A stretch of 64,000 bases of DNA from Thecaphora thlaspeos (Eukaryota > Basidiomycota > Ustilaginomycetes > Urocystidales > Glomosporiaceae), in NCBI GenBank assembly GCA_900291925.1, contig UWYS01000016.1, positions 434,001-498,000 on the forward strand, in the 5' to 3' direction. Below the pieces are notes generated by a model, which saw nothing but the letters and a program-made list of their open reading frames with translations, made no database searches and had not been told where the DNA came from. This document shows positions 32,168 through 42,310 of this stretch, in pieces (position 1 is the stretch's first letter; every line of letters begins with the position of its first letter). The position numbers and the translations under genes were made by a program.

Positions 32168-33166
32168 TTGTTGAAATTGACGAGGCTGCGCGGATTGAGA
32201 GGCGGCGTGGGCTCGACTCTTCAACTGCCTTTGCAGCTGGAGTGCGCGCGCCTGCCTGCTCCGCTGCCCGTTGTGACGAGGCCGCGCCGCAGTCGGCGTG
32301 ATCGCGGCCCCGCCTTTCATTGGCTTTCTCCGCCCCGCCACCCTGCGCGTTCGAACAGCGAAACAGGCAAAACAGACGCTTTCTGCGGCTTTGCAGGTGT
32401 TGAACTAGCGGATACAAACCATGGTTGAATGTAGTCGTGCAGGTCTTGCCACGAGCAACGCGGCAAGGGAGATCAGTCTAGTGCGCACCAGCGCAAGCCC
32501 ACTAGTGCTCCGTGAGTCTGGCGGGATGCAGGTGGCCTAAAGGTGTTGAGCTTTCGCCGTGTCGATCCCACCGCAGGACAGAGGATAGAGAGGGCGACAG
32601 CAAAGACAATCGTGACAATGCACAAGAGAGGGGAGGCGTCGTGTGACGGTGCCGCAACAGGAAATGCGACACCAAGCGGGCGTTGAAGCCGACATCGTCG
32701 CCTCTTCCGCCCACAGGCTTGTTGAGATCCTTGGGAGAGAGTGTGTGAGAGAGTGAGAGGAATGCTGATTGTTGAGAACAGATGCTGGAAAGTGCGAGTG
32801 ACGTCGTGGTATATCTTTGTTGAAAAAATGGGGAATGGCAATGGTGCAGAGAGAGAAAGAGAGAGAGAGGGGAGGGGGGGGAGGGGGGAGAAGGGGCCGG
32901 GTCAGGAGGAATGTGAGTGTCGTGAGTCGTTAAAAGGCGAATAGAAAGAGGGGCAGGGCGGAGGGGTAAGTTGATACCGGTCCGCCTGCAAAAGCGAGGG
33001 AGCAATGCGCTCCCTCGAGAAGGGTTTCCAAGGACGGCTGGCGTCCCTGGCTCACCCCTGGATTCGTGCTGGTGTTTCTGGTCCGGAGTGTGCGTGCGTC
33101 GAGTCCATACAGTGTTCGGTGTCGTCGTTGTGAGGAACCCATAAAGCGGTAATTATGCGGCGGTGC

Positions 33167-35246
33167 TCAGACGCCGTGGGCGGCCGCAGCAGGCTGGGCG
33201 TCGCCCCTGACCTCCGCTGCGGTCGCGCTCGCCGCCGTGGTGAGCCGGTCGATGGCGCTCTCGACGCCCGTCTTGACGCCGGCGGCCGCCTCCTTGAGCG
33301 ACGAGATGGCGCCGTTGACGGCCCCGTTGACCTCGAGAAAGGGGCGGAAGATGGCGTCGGCCGCCTTGAAGTCGTTGTGGACGACGTTGACGAGGAAGTA
33401 CGAGTCAAAGATCGAGTCGAGCAGCTTGCGGCTCTCGGACCCGGCCGGGTAGATGCGCGCCCAGTTGCGCCCAATCTCGTACGCCTCGTCCTTCCAAGCG
33501 AGGAACGAGATCGACTCGACAATCGTCGGCTGGATGATCTCGCAGTGCGGGAAGACGCCCCACGTCACGGCGTTGGGCGCCTCGGAGTTGACGTTGGTCT
33601 TCATGTCGCCCTGCGCGTTGACGGCGTGGTAGGTTACCTGCGAGTCGAGCTCAATGCGCGAGATGAGTGACTCGAGCTGGTCGGGCGCGACAAAGAACTC
33701 GAGGTACGCCTTTTGGTAGCAGTAGCCGCCCTTGGGGCCCCAGCCGTGGATCTTGTCGTCGGAGCGCGCGCCGTCGACCGCCGGCTGCGAGTTGATGGTG
33801 AGGTAGCCCAGCTCGTTCATGCGCGAGAGCTTGGCGTCGATCACCGACGTTTCCTTGGCGATGCCCGTCTCGGACCAGGGGAGCGCCTTGACCTTGCCGG
33901 CGCAGAAGGACGTGAAGAGGTCCTTGACGTCCTGCAGGCTGCTCGGGCTACCCCACAGCTGCAGCGCCTCGTAGGGCGAGAAGCGCAGCTTGACGCCGTA
34001 CGCGTCAAAGTCGCCGTAGGCGGGCGAGCGGGCGTCGCCCCACCGGCCGTTGGGGAACTCGTCCCACGTCTCTGTCCGGTTGACGTAGCTCTTGCCGCGG
34101 TTGGCCCAGAAGATGGGGCGGATCTTTTCGTCGCGGCGCTTGGGCGTCAGGCTGGGCGTCCAGGGGAGCGGGCTGACCTGGTTGACCGAGGGTGTGAGGC
34201 CAAGGTACTCGAGCAGCATGCGCGAGCCGCGCTCGAGGTTCATGGTGTAGATGTGCAGCCCGCTGATGCCGAGCCCGCTCCCGATGATCTTGCGGCACAT
34301 GTCGCCGACGAGCTTGAGGCCAACCTCGCGCACCTTTTGGTCGTCGTCCTTGACCGGGTCGAGGGCGTCGTGGAAGTACTGCGGGACCAGCGTGCGGAAG
34401 CGCGCCATCGCCCGGGCGAAGCCGCCGTACGTCTGGATCGGCATCACGCCGGGGACAATGGGGCAGGTAATGCCAGCAGCGCGGACGTCCTTGACCCACT
34501 GGGCAAACATGTCAAAGTCATAGAACATCTGGGTAAAGATGAAGTCGGCACCGGCGTCAATCTTGGACTTGAGACGCTGCATCTCGAGCTCGCGACCCTC
34601 GGTGGCCTCCGGGTGGCCCTCGGGGAAGCCGGCGACGGCGATGGCAAAGTAGTCGCCGTACTGCTGGCGGATGTACTCGACGAGCTCGTGGGCGTAGCTG
34701 AAGCCGGCGGCGTGCGGCTCCCACTCGCACTCGCCGGCGGGCGGGTCGCCGCGGAGGGCGAGGATGTTGCGGCAGCCAAACTCCTTTGCCTCGCCGAGGG
34801 CGGTGTCGACCTTGTCGCGGGGCATGTTTGTGCAGGTAAGGTGCATGCACGTCTCGAGGCCGATGTAGGTGTGCACGGTCTTGACGAGCTGCGAGGTAAG
34901 GTCCGAGGAGCGCCCGCCGGCGTTCCACGTGATGTCGACAAACTCGGGACCGAGCTCGGCCATGCGCTCGATGCGGCCGTAAAGATTAGTCAGGCCCTGG
35001 GCGGTGCGCGGCGGAAAGTATTCAAAGCTCCACCAAGTGCGCCCCTCCTTTTCGGCCTTGGCAATCTTGTTGGTGACTGGCGGAAAGGGCGGCAGAGACG
35101 CAGGAGGGCGGCGTGCATGAGGAGGTCAGCGTTGCGACTCTGGAACAGCCAACAGAGAGGAGATGCGCGTGCGACGGGTGGGCGCCTCACTCACTCTTCC
35201 AGGAGGCATCGCCCTTGGGAGGCGGTGGCGAGGGCGGCGGAGACAT
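33167..35246 (-). CDS. MET13: Methylenetetrahydrofolate reductase, MET13 type
   Basis: Exons 35246-35195 and 35076-33167 encode 653 residues; the 118-bp intron (GTGAGT donor) joins MSPPPSPPPPKGDASWK to ITNKIAKAEKEGRTWWSFEY. The N-terminal TIM barrel has FEYFPPRTAQGL, DITWNAGG, GLETCMHLTCTNMP, NILALRGDPP and FIFTQMFYD, all parts of the FAD/folate site. The eukaryotic C-terminal domain includes EFPNGRWGDARSPAYGD, SDDKIHGWGPKGGY and AVTWGVFPHCEI, the AdoMet-sensing region. The enzyme makes 5-methyl-THF for methionine synthesis in the cytosol. A 70-residue Ala-rich extension follows the conserved end. Confidence 0.94.
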
Positions 35247-36282
35247 GGTCGTGAGGATGGGGTGTGTGTGTGTGTGTGTGTGTGCGGCGGGAGGGCTGTA
35301 GCAAAGGCGAGCCACACTGCAGAGGCGCTTTGTCAGCGGCGATGCTTCGGTGGCCAAGAGTCCGTCTAGCTGGCTGGACGAGATAAGCGCGTCCAAGAGG
35401 GGAAAAGGGGAGGCGAGGGACGGTGGGGCCGGAGAGAGCAGGGTTGGCGTGGCAGGCGGAGCTGGTGCGGATGGACGTTCTGGTGGGAGAAGGGGAAAGG
35501 TGGATCGTGATGAGGGGTGGCGGTGATGAAAGACGGTCCTGAGCAACAAGGTCGAGGGAAGCACTGGTCCGCCTCCATTCAGCAGCAGAGCAGCGGGCGG
35601 CGCCTCGCCTCGCCCTTTCGCCCTTTCTCGCACGTTTGGCGGGACGCTGCCCCTCTCCTTTCACCTGGCCGCTGCTGGGCCTCGCGTGTTTGGTTGGCCT
35701 TTCTTCTGGCCGTCTCCCGAGTCACAGATATTCAGCTCTTCCGGCTCCGTGGCCAGCTGGTCAAATCTGAATGAAAACGACAGGAAAACCAAATACAAGA
35801 TACAACACATCCAACACGCAACAGCAGGGGAATACAAGCTAGGAGGCCTTCGTATCACGGTACCTTACATGGCCGCATCGGTATAGCTAGCCATGAGTGC
35901 CAAGGTGCATGGTGTGGTAGCTGTTTGTTTACGGCGTCGATTCCCGTGCAAGACTAGGCTGTCAGGCTCTGTGCAGTGTAGCTCAGGGGGGCTCCATCGC
36001 CGCAGACTGAGGAGTCGCCGTGCCTACCTTGAAACATGGCACTGTACTCGACAGACTTCCGGACCAAGAGAACGGATGCACTCGGAAGCTGGATGTTGCG
36101 CCGCTCTCCTCGAAGCATGGCAGCCACATAGGAGGTTGCGGGCGGGCACAAGGAAGGCAGTGGTGTTACAAAAGGGGTGCGGTTTGGGGCTGCAGATACG
36201 GGGTCTACGGGAAGACGAGGCGAGGAGACAGAAGATCGCATTGGTCGAAGAGCTGCGTAGAGGGTGGTGCAGAGCGGAAACC
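35247..36282. other. MET13 promoter and MTR3 3' region
   Basis: A (GT)n tract at 35262-35284 lies 16-38 nt before the MET13 ATG, read as CA repeats on its sense strand. The remaining sequence to 36282 shows no convincing gene. Confidence 0.5.
35262..35284. repeat. (GT)n / (CA)n microsatellite in the MET13 leader
   Basis: About eleven GT dinucleotides lie immediately upstream of the MET13 start codon, so the transcript leader would contain CACACA. Confidence 0.85.
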
Positions 36283-37417
36283 TCATGCCGACGTTGTTGG
36301 TTCGTCGAGGATCGCCTTGCGTCTCTCAAAGTCGAGCGCCAGAGCCTTTGCGACGACGCCGTGGATGTCGTTGAGCGATGCCGCGACCGTAGTGAGGGCC
36401 TGAACGGGGAAAGCACAGTCGGTGGGCAACGTAATGCCAGGGGGCGGGCGTCAGCAGCATAAAAAGCGAAGACGGTGCGATAAGAGGAGCAGCAGCAGCA
36501 GCAGCATGCGAACTCGGCCGCTACCATATCACTTACGTCTTGGAGCCTCTGGGCCTGGAGGCCATGTTGAGAGCCTGGATCGAGGGCGCCGCCGCGAACA
36601 TCGAGGCAGGTCACGCTCGAGAGGGCGGGCATGCCGCAGAGCAGGATGCGCGTTGCGCCCTTACATTGCTGGCTGGCGACGTCGGCGATTGTGGGGTCGA
36701 GGAACAGCGGTCCGTTTGTCGAGGGCGGCAGGAGCGCTACGGTGCCGACGACGAGGCCATACATCTCGATGCTGGCTGATGCGAGGGCGGTCGAGGCGGC
36801 TATGGTGCCTGCGCTGACGCAGCTCTCCTCCGGACCGTCAGACTCGAGGATGAGGATGTGGATGTCGAGCGATGCCTTCGGCAGCAGGTCGAGCCGGAGC
36901 GACGGGAGCAAGGCCTGCGAGACGAGTGCGGAGAGCGAGGCGGACTCGGTCGTCTGTACGTGGCCGGACGGGGGAGCATGTGGGTCAGTTGGGAGACCAG
37001 ATGGGTCGGACAAGGTTCATAGCACGCTCGCCCGTGCAAGCGCGCAAGAAGATCTGGAGCACAGAGAAGCAGACCCACCTTTCCTGGCCTGCGACGCCTC
37101 TTGTTGCTGAAGGGGGCGAATTTGACTTCGACATTGAGCTCCGCCTTGCCGGCATACTGCCTCCCTTTTACCTGTCGGGGCCCAAATACGGAGCATGCTA
37201 GCTTGAGGTTGCCCGTCTCGATGTAAGCACTGCCACTGGCCGATGGTACGAGGCCGGTCTGGAGGAACATGGGGCGGTGCTGGGAGGCGGAGCGTCCGTC
37301 CGACCGCTGTTGCGTGGTGTTGGCCGGGCGCGAGGTGGAGGCGTGCGTCTCGAGCGCGGGGAGCAGAGGGCGGCTCTGCGGGGCGTTCACTCTTCTGCGG
37401 TCGAACGCTGCTGACAT
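36283..37417 (-). CDS. MTR3: MTR3, RNase PH-like exosome core subunit
   Basis: Exons 37417-37079, 36953-36537 and 36399-36283 encode 290 residues, with introns of 125 and 137 bp. Exon 1 contains RPMFLQTGLVPSASGSAYIE, TGNLKLACSVFGPR and LNVEVKFAPFSNKRRRR. Exon 2 has LLPKASLDIHILILESDGPE, GTIAASTALASASIEMYGLV and LDPTIADV. Exon 3 (ALTTVAASLNDIHGVVAKAL) closes the RNase PH fold. The family forms part of the catalytically inert six-subunit ring of the nuclear and cytoplasmic RNA exosome. A (GCA)n run lies in intron 2. It is transcribed divergently from CSN1. Confidence 0.86.
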
Positions 37418-37831
37418 GGCGAGGTGTGGTGGTGGTTGGTGGTGGTTGACGGGCAAGAGACGAGAAGACGCGAGAGGCCTGCATTTTGTCTGCTTTTTTC
37501 CGGCAATTTCTTCTCGCTCGCACGGGCGCAAGGCGCAAGTGGGGGAGTGGGCTAGGGGCATCGGGGGCAGATCGGGGCCGCTTGCTTTACTACTCCACAT
37601 CCTCCAGCTAAAAAGCACCGCGCTCAGCCCCGCCCGCTCGAGCCACCTGTGAGTGAACCCGCTCCATCACCCTCTCACTTCTCGCCCCTTGACACCGAAC
37701 CTCCTCACACTCCTCGCCCTCGTCCTTCGTGCTCCTATTTCAACCACCAGAGAGCTGCCGCTTCGCCCTCCAATATCTTCGCCCTGTCCAGACGAAGACA
37801 CACAGCAGCGCCTCATCGAGCTCGAGCAGAC
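37418..37831. promoter_or_regulatory. Divergent promoter between MTR3 and CSN1
   Basis: The 414 bp between the start codons contain GGT-rich repeats near 37424-37448 on the MTR3 side and a C/T-rich leader on the CSN1 side. No specific element was recognised. Confidence 0.5.
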
Positions 37832-39855
37832 ATGGTCGGAGTCACACAGCACGACCAGGCCCTCCACGGCCTGGACCAGTTCCACCTTGCCCCAGACGAC
37901 CCCTTTGACTGGGAGTCGTATATGTAAGTCAGCCCGACAGTCACCCCCTCTCAAAGTCCGATCCTTGGCTGACACACTCTCCTGCCCTTCACTGCCCTCC
38001 TCCAATTTCCCCCCCTCTGGCCGTCTCTTGCTCCCTATCGCCCCTCCCTGAATCTCGGCCGCCCTGCTGCTGCTGGCCCTCGCCTCAGTGCACCGTACAA
38101 GGGGCTCGCCCGAGTCCAACGCCTCATCCACCTCGCAACGTTCTGCCCCGAGCTTCGCAAGCCATGCTCGGCCGCCGCGCTCGACTTCCTCAAGCAGACA
38201 ACGCGCGACACACAGAGCTACCACCTTGTCCTCACGCTGCACAACACCGACCCGAGCGGCGCACTCATTCCCGCTGCGGAGCGCAAGCAGCTCGACTCCG
38301 AGTGGCTAGAGCAGACCGACGCCCATAACCGGAGCGAGCGCGAAAGGCTCGAGCTCGAGCTCCGCAACTACCAGAACAACCTCATCAAGGAAAGTATCCG
38401 CATGGCCCACCGCGACCTCGGCGACCACTTCAGATCGACGGGAGAGCTCCAGGAGGCCCTCAAGTCGTACACACGCACCCGAGACTTCTGCTCAACCAGC
38501 GAGCACGTCATAGAAATGTGCCTCAACGTCATCGATGTGTCACTTAGGCTCGAAAACTACGGCAACGTGCAGACGTTCGTATCGAAGGCCGAGGGCGTCC
38601 TCGAGACCTACGTCCCCAGCGGCAGCGGCGCCGGAAACGCGGGCGGAAGGAAGCCCTCCTCGGCCGGCGCGGGCTTGATCGCGCCTCCGACAAAGGGGGG
38701 CACGACGCCCGGCGCCGATGCGATCGGGGCGCTCTTCCGAGCCGGAGGCAGCTCGACCGCATCGTCGAACCAGACCGGCGGCGGCGGCGGCGCATCGGCA
38801 TCGGGTGGGGGCGCGAGCGCTGGTACGACCGCCTCCGAGGCTGCGGCCAGAAGGCAGATTGTTGAGATCGGCGCCAAGCTGAAAACTGCCCAGGGCCTGA
38901 CTTTGCTCGGTCTGCGAAGGTACGAGGCGGCGGCCAAGACGCTCGTCGGCCTCGATACCGACCAGGCGACGGCGCTAGGTGACTACCTCTCGCCGTCGGA
39001 CGCTGCCATATACGTGGTGCTTTGCTCGCTCGCGACAATGGAGCGCGTCCCGCTCAAGACGCAGATCCTCGACCAGACGGGCTTCCGCGCGTTCTTGGAG
39101 CACGAGCCGCACGCCCGCGAGCTGCTGGATGCCTTTGCCGCGGCGCGCTTCAAAAAAGTCGGCGACATTCTCGAGCGATGGAAGGTGAGCTGGCAGAGGA
39201 GAGAGAAGAGCCGAAGGCTCTAGCGATGACCGTTCGTAAGCGACCCATGCTGACCCCGACTCCCCCTGCTCCGCGACGACCTGGCGAACGGCAGAGCCGC
39301 CACTTCCTCGACCCCAACCTAGCGCCGCACATGGAGGCGATCCACACGGCGCTGACCCGCCGCGCGCTGAGGCAAGCCTTCAGCCCGTTTGACAAGGTCA
39401 GCATCGCGCGCATGGCGAGCTCGTTTGGCTGGAGCGAGGAGAGGATGGCGAGAGAGCTGACGGGCTGTGTCGAGAGAGGCGAGCTGAGGAACCTGGCGGG
39501 CAAGTCGGCCGTGGGCGAGTTGGGCGAGGCGAAAATCGACTGGCGCGGCAAGACGCTCGAGTACCACGTTGCTGACAGCCGCCAGAAGCTCTTCCAGACG
39601 GCCATCAAGAACGGCGAGAAGATGGACCGGGAGAAGAAGCGCATGCTGCTGCGCATGAAGCTGGTCGAGAACGGGTGAGCTGCTACCGTGCGGTCGATCA
39701 TCTGTCGCAGCGGCTGCTTGCAAAACACCGGCCGATGGATAGAGAACTGACGCCGTCGGCCTTGCCTCGTTGTTTCGCGGGACGAATCGTTTGGCAGGAT
39801 TACTGTCAAGGCGCCTATGAAGCGCGAACGAGGCGGCGGGCAGGCGGAAGCGTGA
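37832..39855 (+). CDS. CSN1: COP9 signalosome subunit 1
   Basis: Exons 37832-37923, 38089-39184, 39295-39674 and 39798-39855 encode 541 residues, with introns of 165, 110 and 123 bp. The N-terminal part reads FDWESYIAPYKGLARVQRLI. ESIRMAHRDLGDHFRSTGEL and ALKSYTRTRDFCSTSEHVIE are the Rpn7/CSN1 helical repeat. A Gly/Ala/Ser-rich insertion of about 70 residues follows. The PCI domain ends with ALRQAFSPFDKVSIARMASS, GELRNLAGKSAVGELGEAKI and DWRGKTLEY. CSN removes NEDD8 from cullins and so controls the SCF ligases that use SKP1. The 58-nt last exon supplies ITVKAPMKRE. The start is the first in-frame ATG. Confidence 0.9.
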
Positions 39856-40460
39856 GCCTTGCGCCCGGCCTCGAGCTGCTGGACGATGTCTAATCCCCCT
39901 CACCTTCCCGGTCCATGTCATTCTCCGGCTAACCTGCGTGGTCCTGCGGGACGCCACAGCCATGTATCTGTATCCGTACCATACGAGTCGAGACTGTCCA
40001 AGTCAAAGCCAGGGTGCGCACGTGCCAACTTCCCGATGTGGGTGAGGCTGCGCGTGCGAGAGAAGATGCATCGGGCGGCGGGGTGTGCTGGTGCTTGCGT
40101 GGCTCCGATCACGGCGCGAGGCTGGTGGCTGTTGGAGGACTCGCCTCCACCTCGCCCTGGCTGCGCGCGCGCTCGCTCTTCTTGACTCTCATCCCCCAAC
40201 CTTTTGCCACCCTCAACTTCAACTCGACGCAACCAATACCCATCGTCCACACCTCATACCGTCGACGCTTCTGCACGCACTCCTTACGCAACATCTCTCC
40301 CGCCCTCAGCGCTCAGCTTGCCGCTGAGAGCTAGCTCGCTTCCCCTTCTACCGTCCCTCGCGGCCCAAAAAAAGGCCTCGCCTTAGAGGTCGCAAGCCTT
40401 TCTCCAACCGCCCCCCGCCCCCCGCCCCCCGACCCTTGACCATCGCCCACCGCCACAGCC
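39856..40460. promoter_or_regulatory. RPT5 promoter region
   Basis: The 605 bp hold a PACE-like TTTGCCACC at 40203-40211 and a C-rich run with three CCCCCCG units (about 40409-40434) just before the RPT5 ATG. No gene was recognised. Confidence 0.5.
40203..40211 (-). promoter_or_regulatory. PACE-like element (GGTGGCAAA on minus strand) upstream of RPT5
   Basis: TTTGCCACC is the exact reverse complement of the yeast proteasome-associated control element. It lies 250 bp upstream of the RPT5 start; in yeast the element works in both orientations. The regulator in basidiomycetes is not known from this sequence. Confidence 0.5.
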
Positions 40461-41989
40461 ATGTCCGACGCTCAGCCATCAGCAGCAGGCGCAAGCAGAG
40501 ACGGTCAGCCGCCGCAGAAGCCCATCGGCGACGCCGCAGGCCCCTCCAATGTTACGGCCGACGGCGACACAAAGATGGCTACCACCGAGCCCGAGGAAGA
40601 GGCGCTGCCCGACGAGGTGCTCAATGCCTCGGTCGAAGAGATCCTGACACGCACCCGCCTGCTGGAGAACGACGTAAAGGTGATGCGCTCGGAACACATG
40701 CGCCTCATGCACGAGCAGTCGTCCAAGCGCGACCAGATCAAGGACAACAGCGATAAGATCAAGCAGAACAAGATGCTCCCCTACCTCGTCGGCAACGTCG
40801 TCGAGATCCTCGACATCGACCCGGACATTGACCAAGAGTCGGAGGAGGGAGCAAACGTCGACCTCGACGCAAGGAGGAAGGGCAAGTGCGCCGTCATAAA
40901 GACGTCGACCAGGCAGACCATCTTCCTCCCGCTCATCGGTCTCGTGCCCGCAGAGGAGCTCAGGCCCGGCGACCTCATCGGCGTCAACAAGGACAGCTAC
41001 CTCGTCCTCGACAAGCTTCCCGCAGAGTACGACTCCAGAGTCAAGGCCATGGAGGTCGACGAGCGGCCCACCGAGACCTACACCGACATCGGCGGCCTCG
41101 ACAAGCAGATCGAGGAGCTGGTCGAGGCCATCGTCCTCCCGATGCAACAGGAGCAGAAGTTCAAGAATCTCGGCATCCGACCGCCCAAGGGTGCCCTGAT
41201 GTACGGCCCTCCCGGTGAGTTGCCCCCTCCAGTCGGGGTGTTCAGCGTGTAGCCGTCGCTGCGGAGGGGACCGCACTACAAAGCCACTCTATGCTGACAA
41301 AGTCTTTCACGCCGTCCCGTCTCCCTCTTCCGCCCCTCCTTGACACACCCACGCTAGGTACCGGCAAGACGCTGCTGGCGCGAGCGTGTGCGGCGCAGAC
41401 AAACGCCTGCTACCTCAAGCTGGCCGGACCTTCGCTCGTCCAGATGTTCATCGGCGACGGCGCCAAGCTGGTGCGTGACGCCTTTGAGCTGGCCAGGGAG
41501 AAGGCTCCCGCCATCATCTTTATCGACGAGCTCGACGCGATCGGCACGAAACGTTTTGACTCGGACAAGTCGGGCGACCGAGAGGTGCAGAGAACCATGC
41601 TGGAGCTCCTCAACCAGCTCGACGGTTTCTCGAGCGACGAGCGCATCAAGGTGATCGCAGCGACCAACCGCATCGACATCCTGGACCCGGCGCTGCTGCG
41701 ATCCGGAAGGTTGGATCGAAAGATTGAGTTCCCCCTGCCCAATGAGGAGGCGAGGGCGCGCATCATGGAGATCCACTCACGCAAGATGGCCGTCGGGCCA
41801 AACGTCAACTTCGAAGAGCTCGCGCGCAGTACAGACGAGATGAACGGTGCGCAGCTCAAGGCGGTCTGCGTCGAGGCGGGAATGATCGCCCTCAGGGAAG
41901 GCGCGACGGTGCTGGACCACGAACACTTCCACGGCGGCATCCTAGAGGTTCAGGCTAAGAAGAAGAACGATCAGTTCTACTTTAGCTGA
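40461..41989 (+). CDS. RPT5: 26S proteasome regulatory ATPase Rpt5
   Basis: Exons 40461-41214 and 41358-41989 encode 461 residues; the 143-bp intron (GTGAGT..CTAG) splits a Gly codon inside the Walker A motif GPPGTGKT. An N-terminal coiled coil ([20 protein letters not shown]) and an OB-like domain precede the AAA module. Walker B is [12 protein letters not shown] and the sensor region is [40 protein letters not shown] in the C-terminal helical domain separates Rpt5 from other Rpt subunits. The protein ends NDQFYFS, so the HbYX-like FYF is followed by one extra Ser. It unfolds substrates at the proteasome lid-core interface. Confidence 0.96.
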
Positions 41990-42310
41990 GCTGTCGCGAC
42001 CGACGGCGGCCACAGGTATCGAAGGGGTATGTTGTTGTCGGTGTCGTGGTCAGAACAGGCAGCTGCAACCTAGATCGACTCAACTCTACACAGTGCGTGC
42101 GTTTGCGTGTTTCTCTGCCTTCTTCCCGTCCGTGCGGGGTTGGACCGATGATGAAGGGGGAAGCACAGGATGCGCAACACCTTTCATTTTCCCCGAGAGC
42201 GCAGCGCAGCGTGGCGATTGGCGCAACGGCTGGGACGATTCGGTCGGACGGCAAAGGCTGACTCTATTGGGTTATACGTTATTGGCAACTGACGCACCCC
42301 GCTCGCGATG
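41990..42310. other. Convergent 3' interval, RPT5 / F-box gene
   Basis: The 321 bp between the two stop codons show nothing beyond ordinary 3' sequence. Confidence 0.5.

Larger units (their letters stand above)
32014..33166. other. SKP1 promoter and MET13 3' region
   Basis: The SKP1-proximal part has (GT)n and GGGTGGC repeats (32050-32126), an exact GGTGGCAAA (32159-32167) and an inverted CCAAT box (ATTGG at 32319-32323). A minus-strand frame near 32473-32640 contains a hydrophobic run (LLCIVTIVFAVALSILCPAV), but it has no clear start or family and is not called as a gene. A purine-rich tract lies at 32850-32890. Confidence 0.5.

Noticed and set aside
32473..32640. Minus-strand hydrophobic stretch LLCIVTIVFAVALSILCPAV
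   Set aside because: There is no convincing start, splice structure or family; it could be a small membrane protein but the support is too weak to call.
33713..35254. Plus-strand frame of 513 codons
   Set aside because: Antisense shadow of MET13.
35880..36020. Possible tRNA-like fold near CTAGGCTGTCAGGCTCTGTG
   Set aside because: No T-loop consensus (GTTCRANYC) at the right distance and no acceptor-stem pairing could be found.
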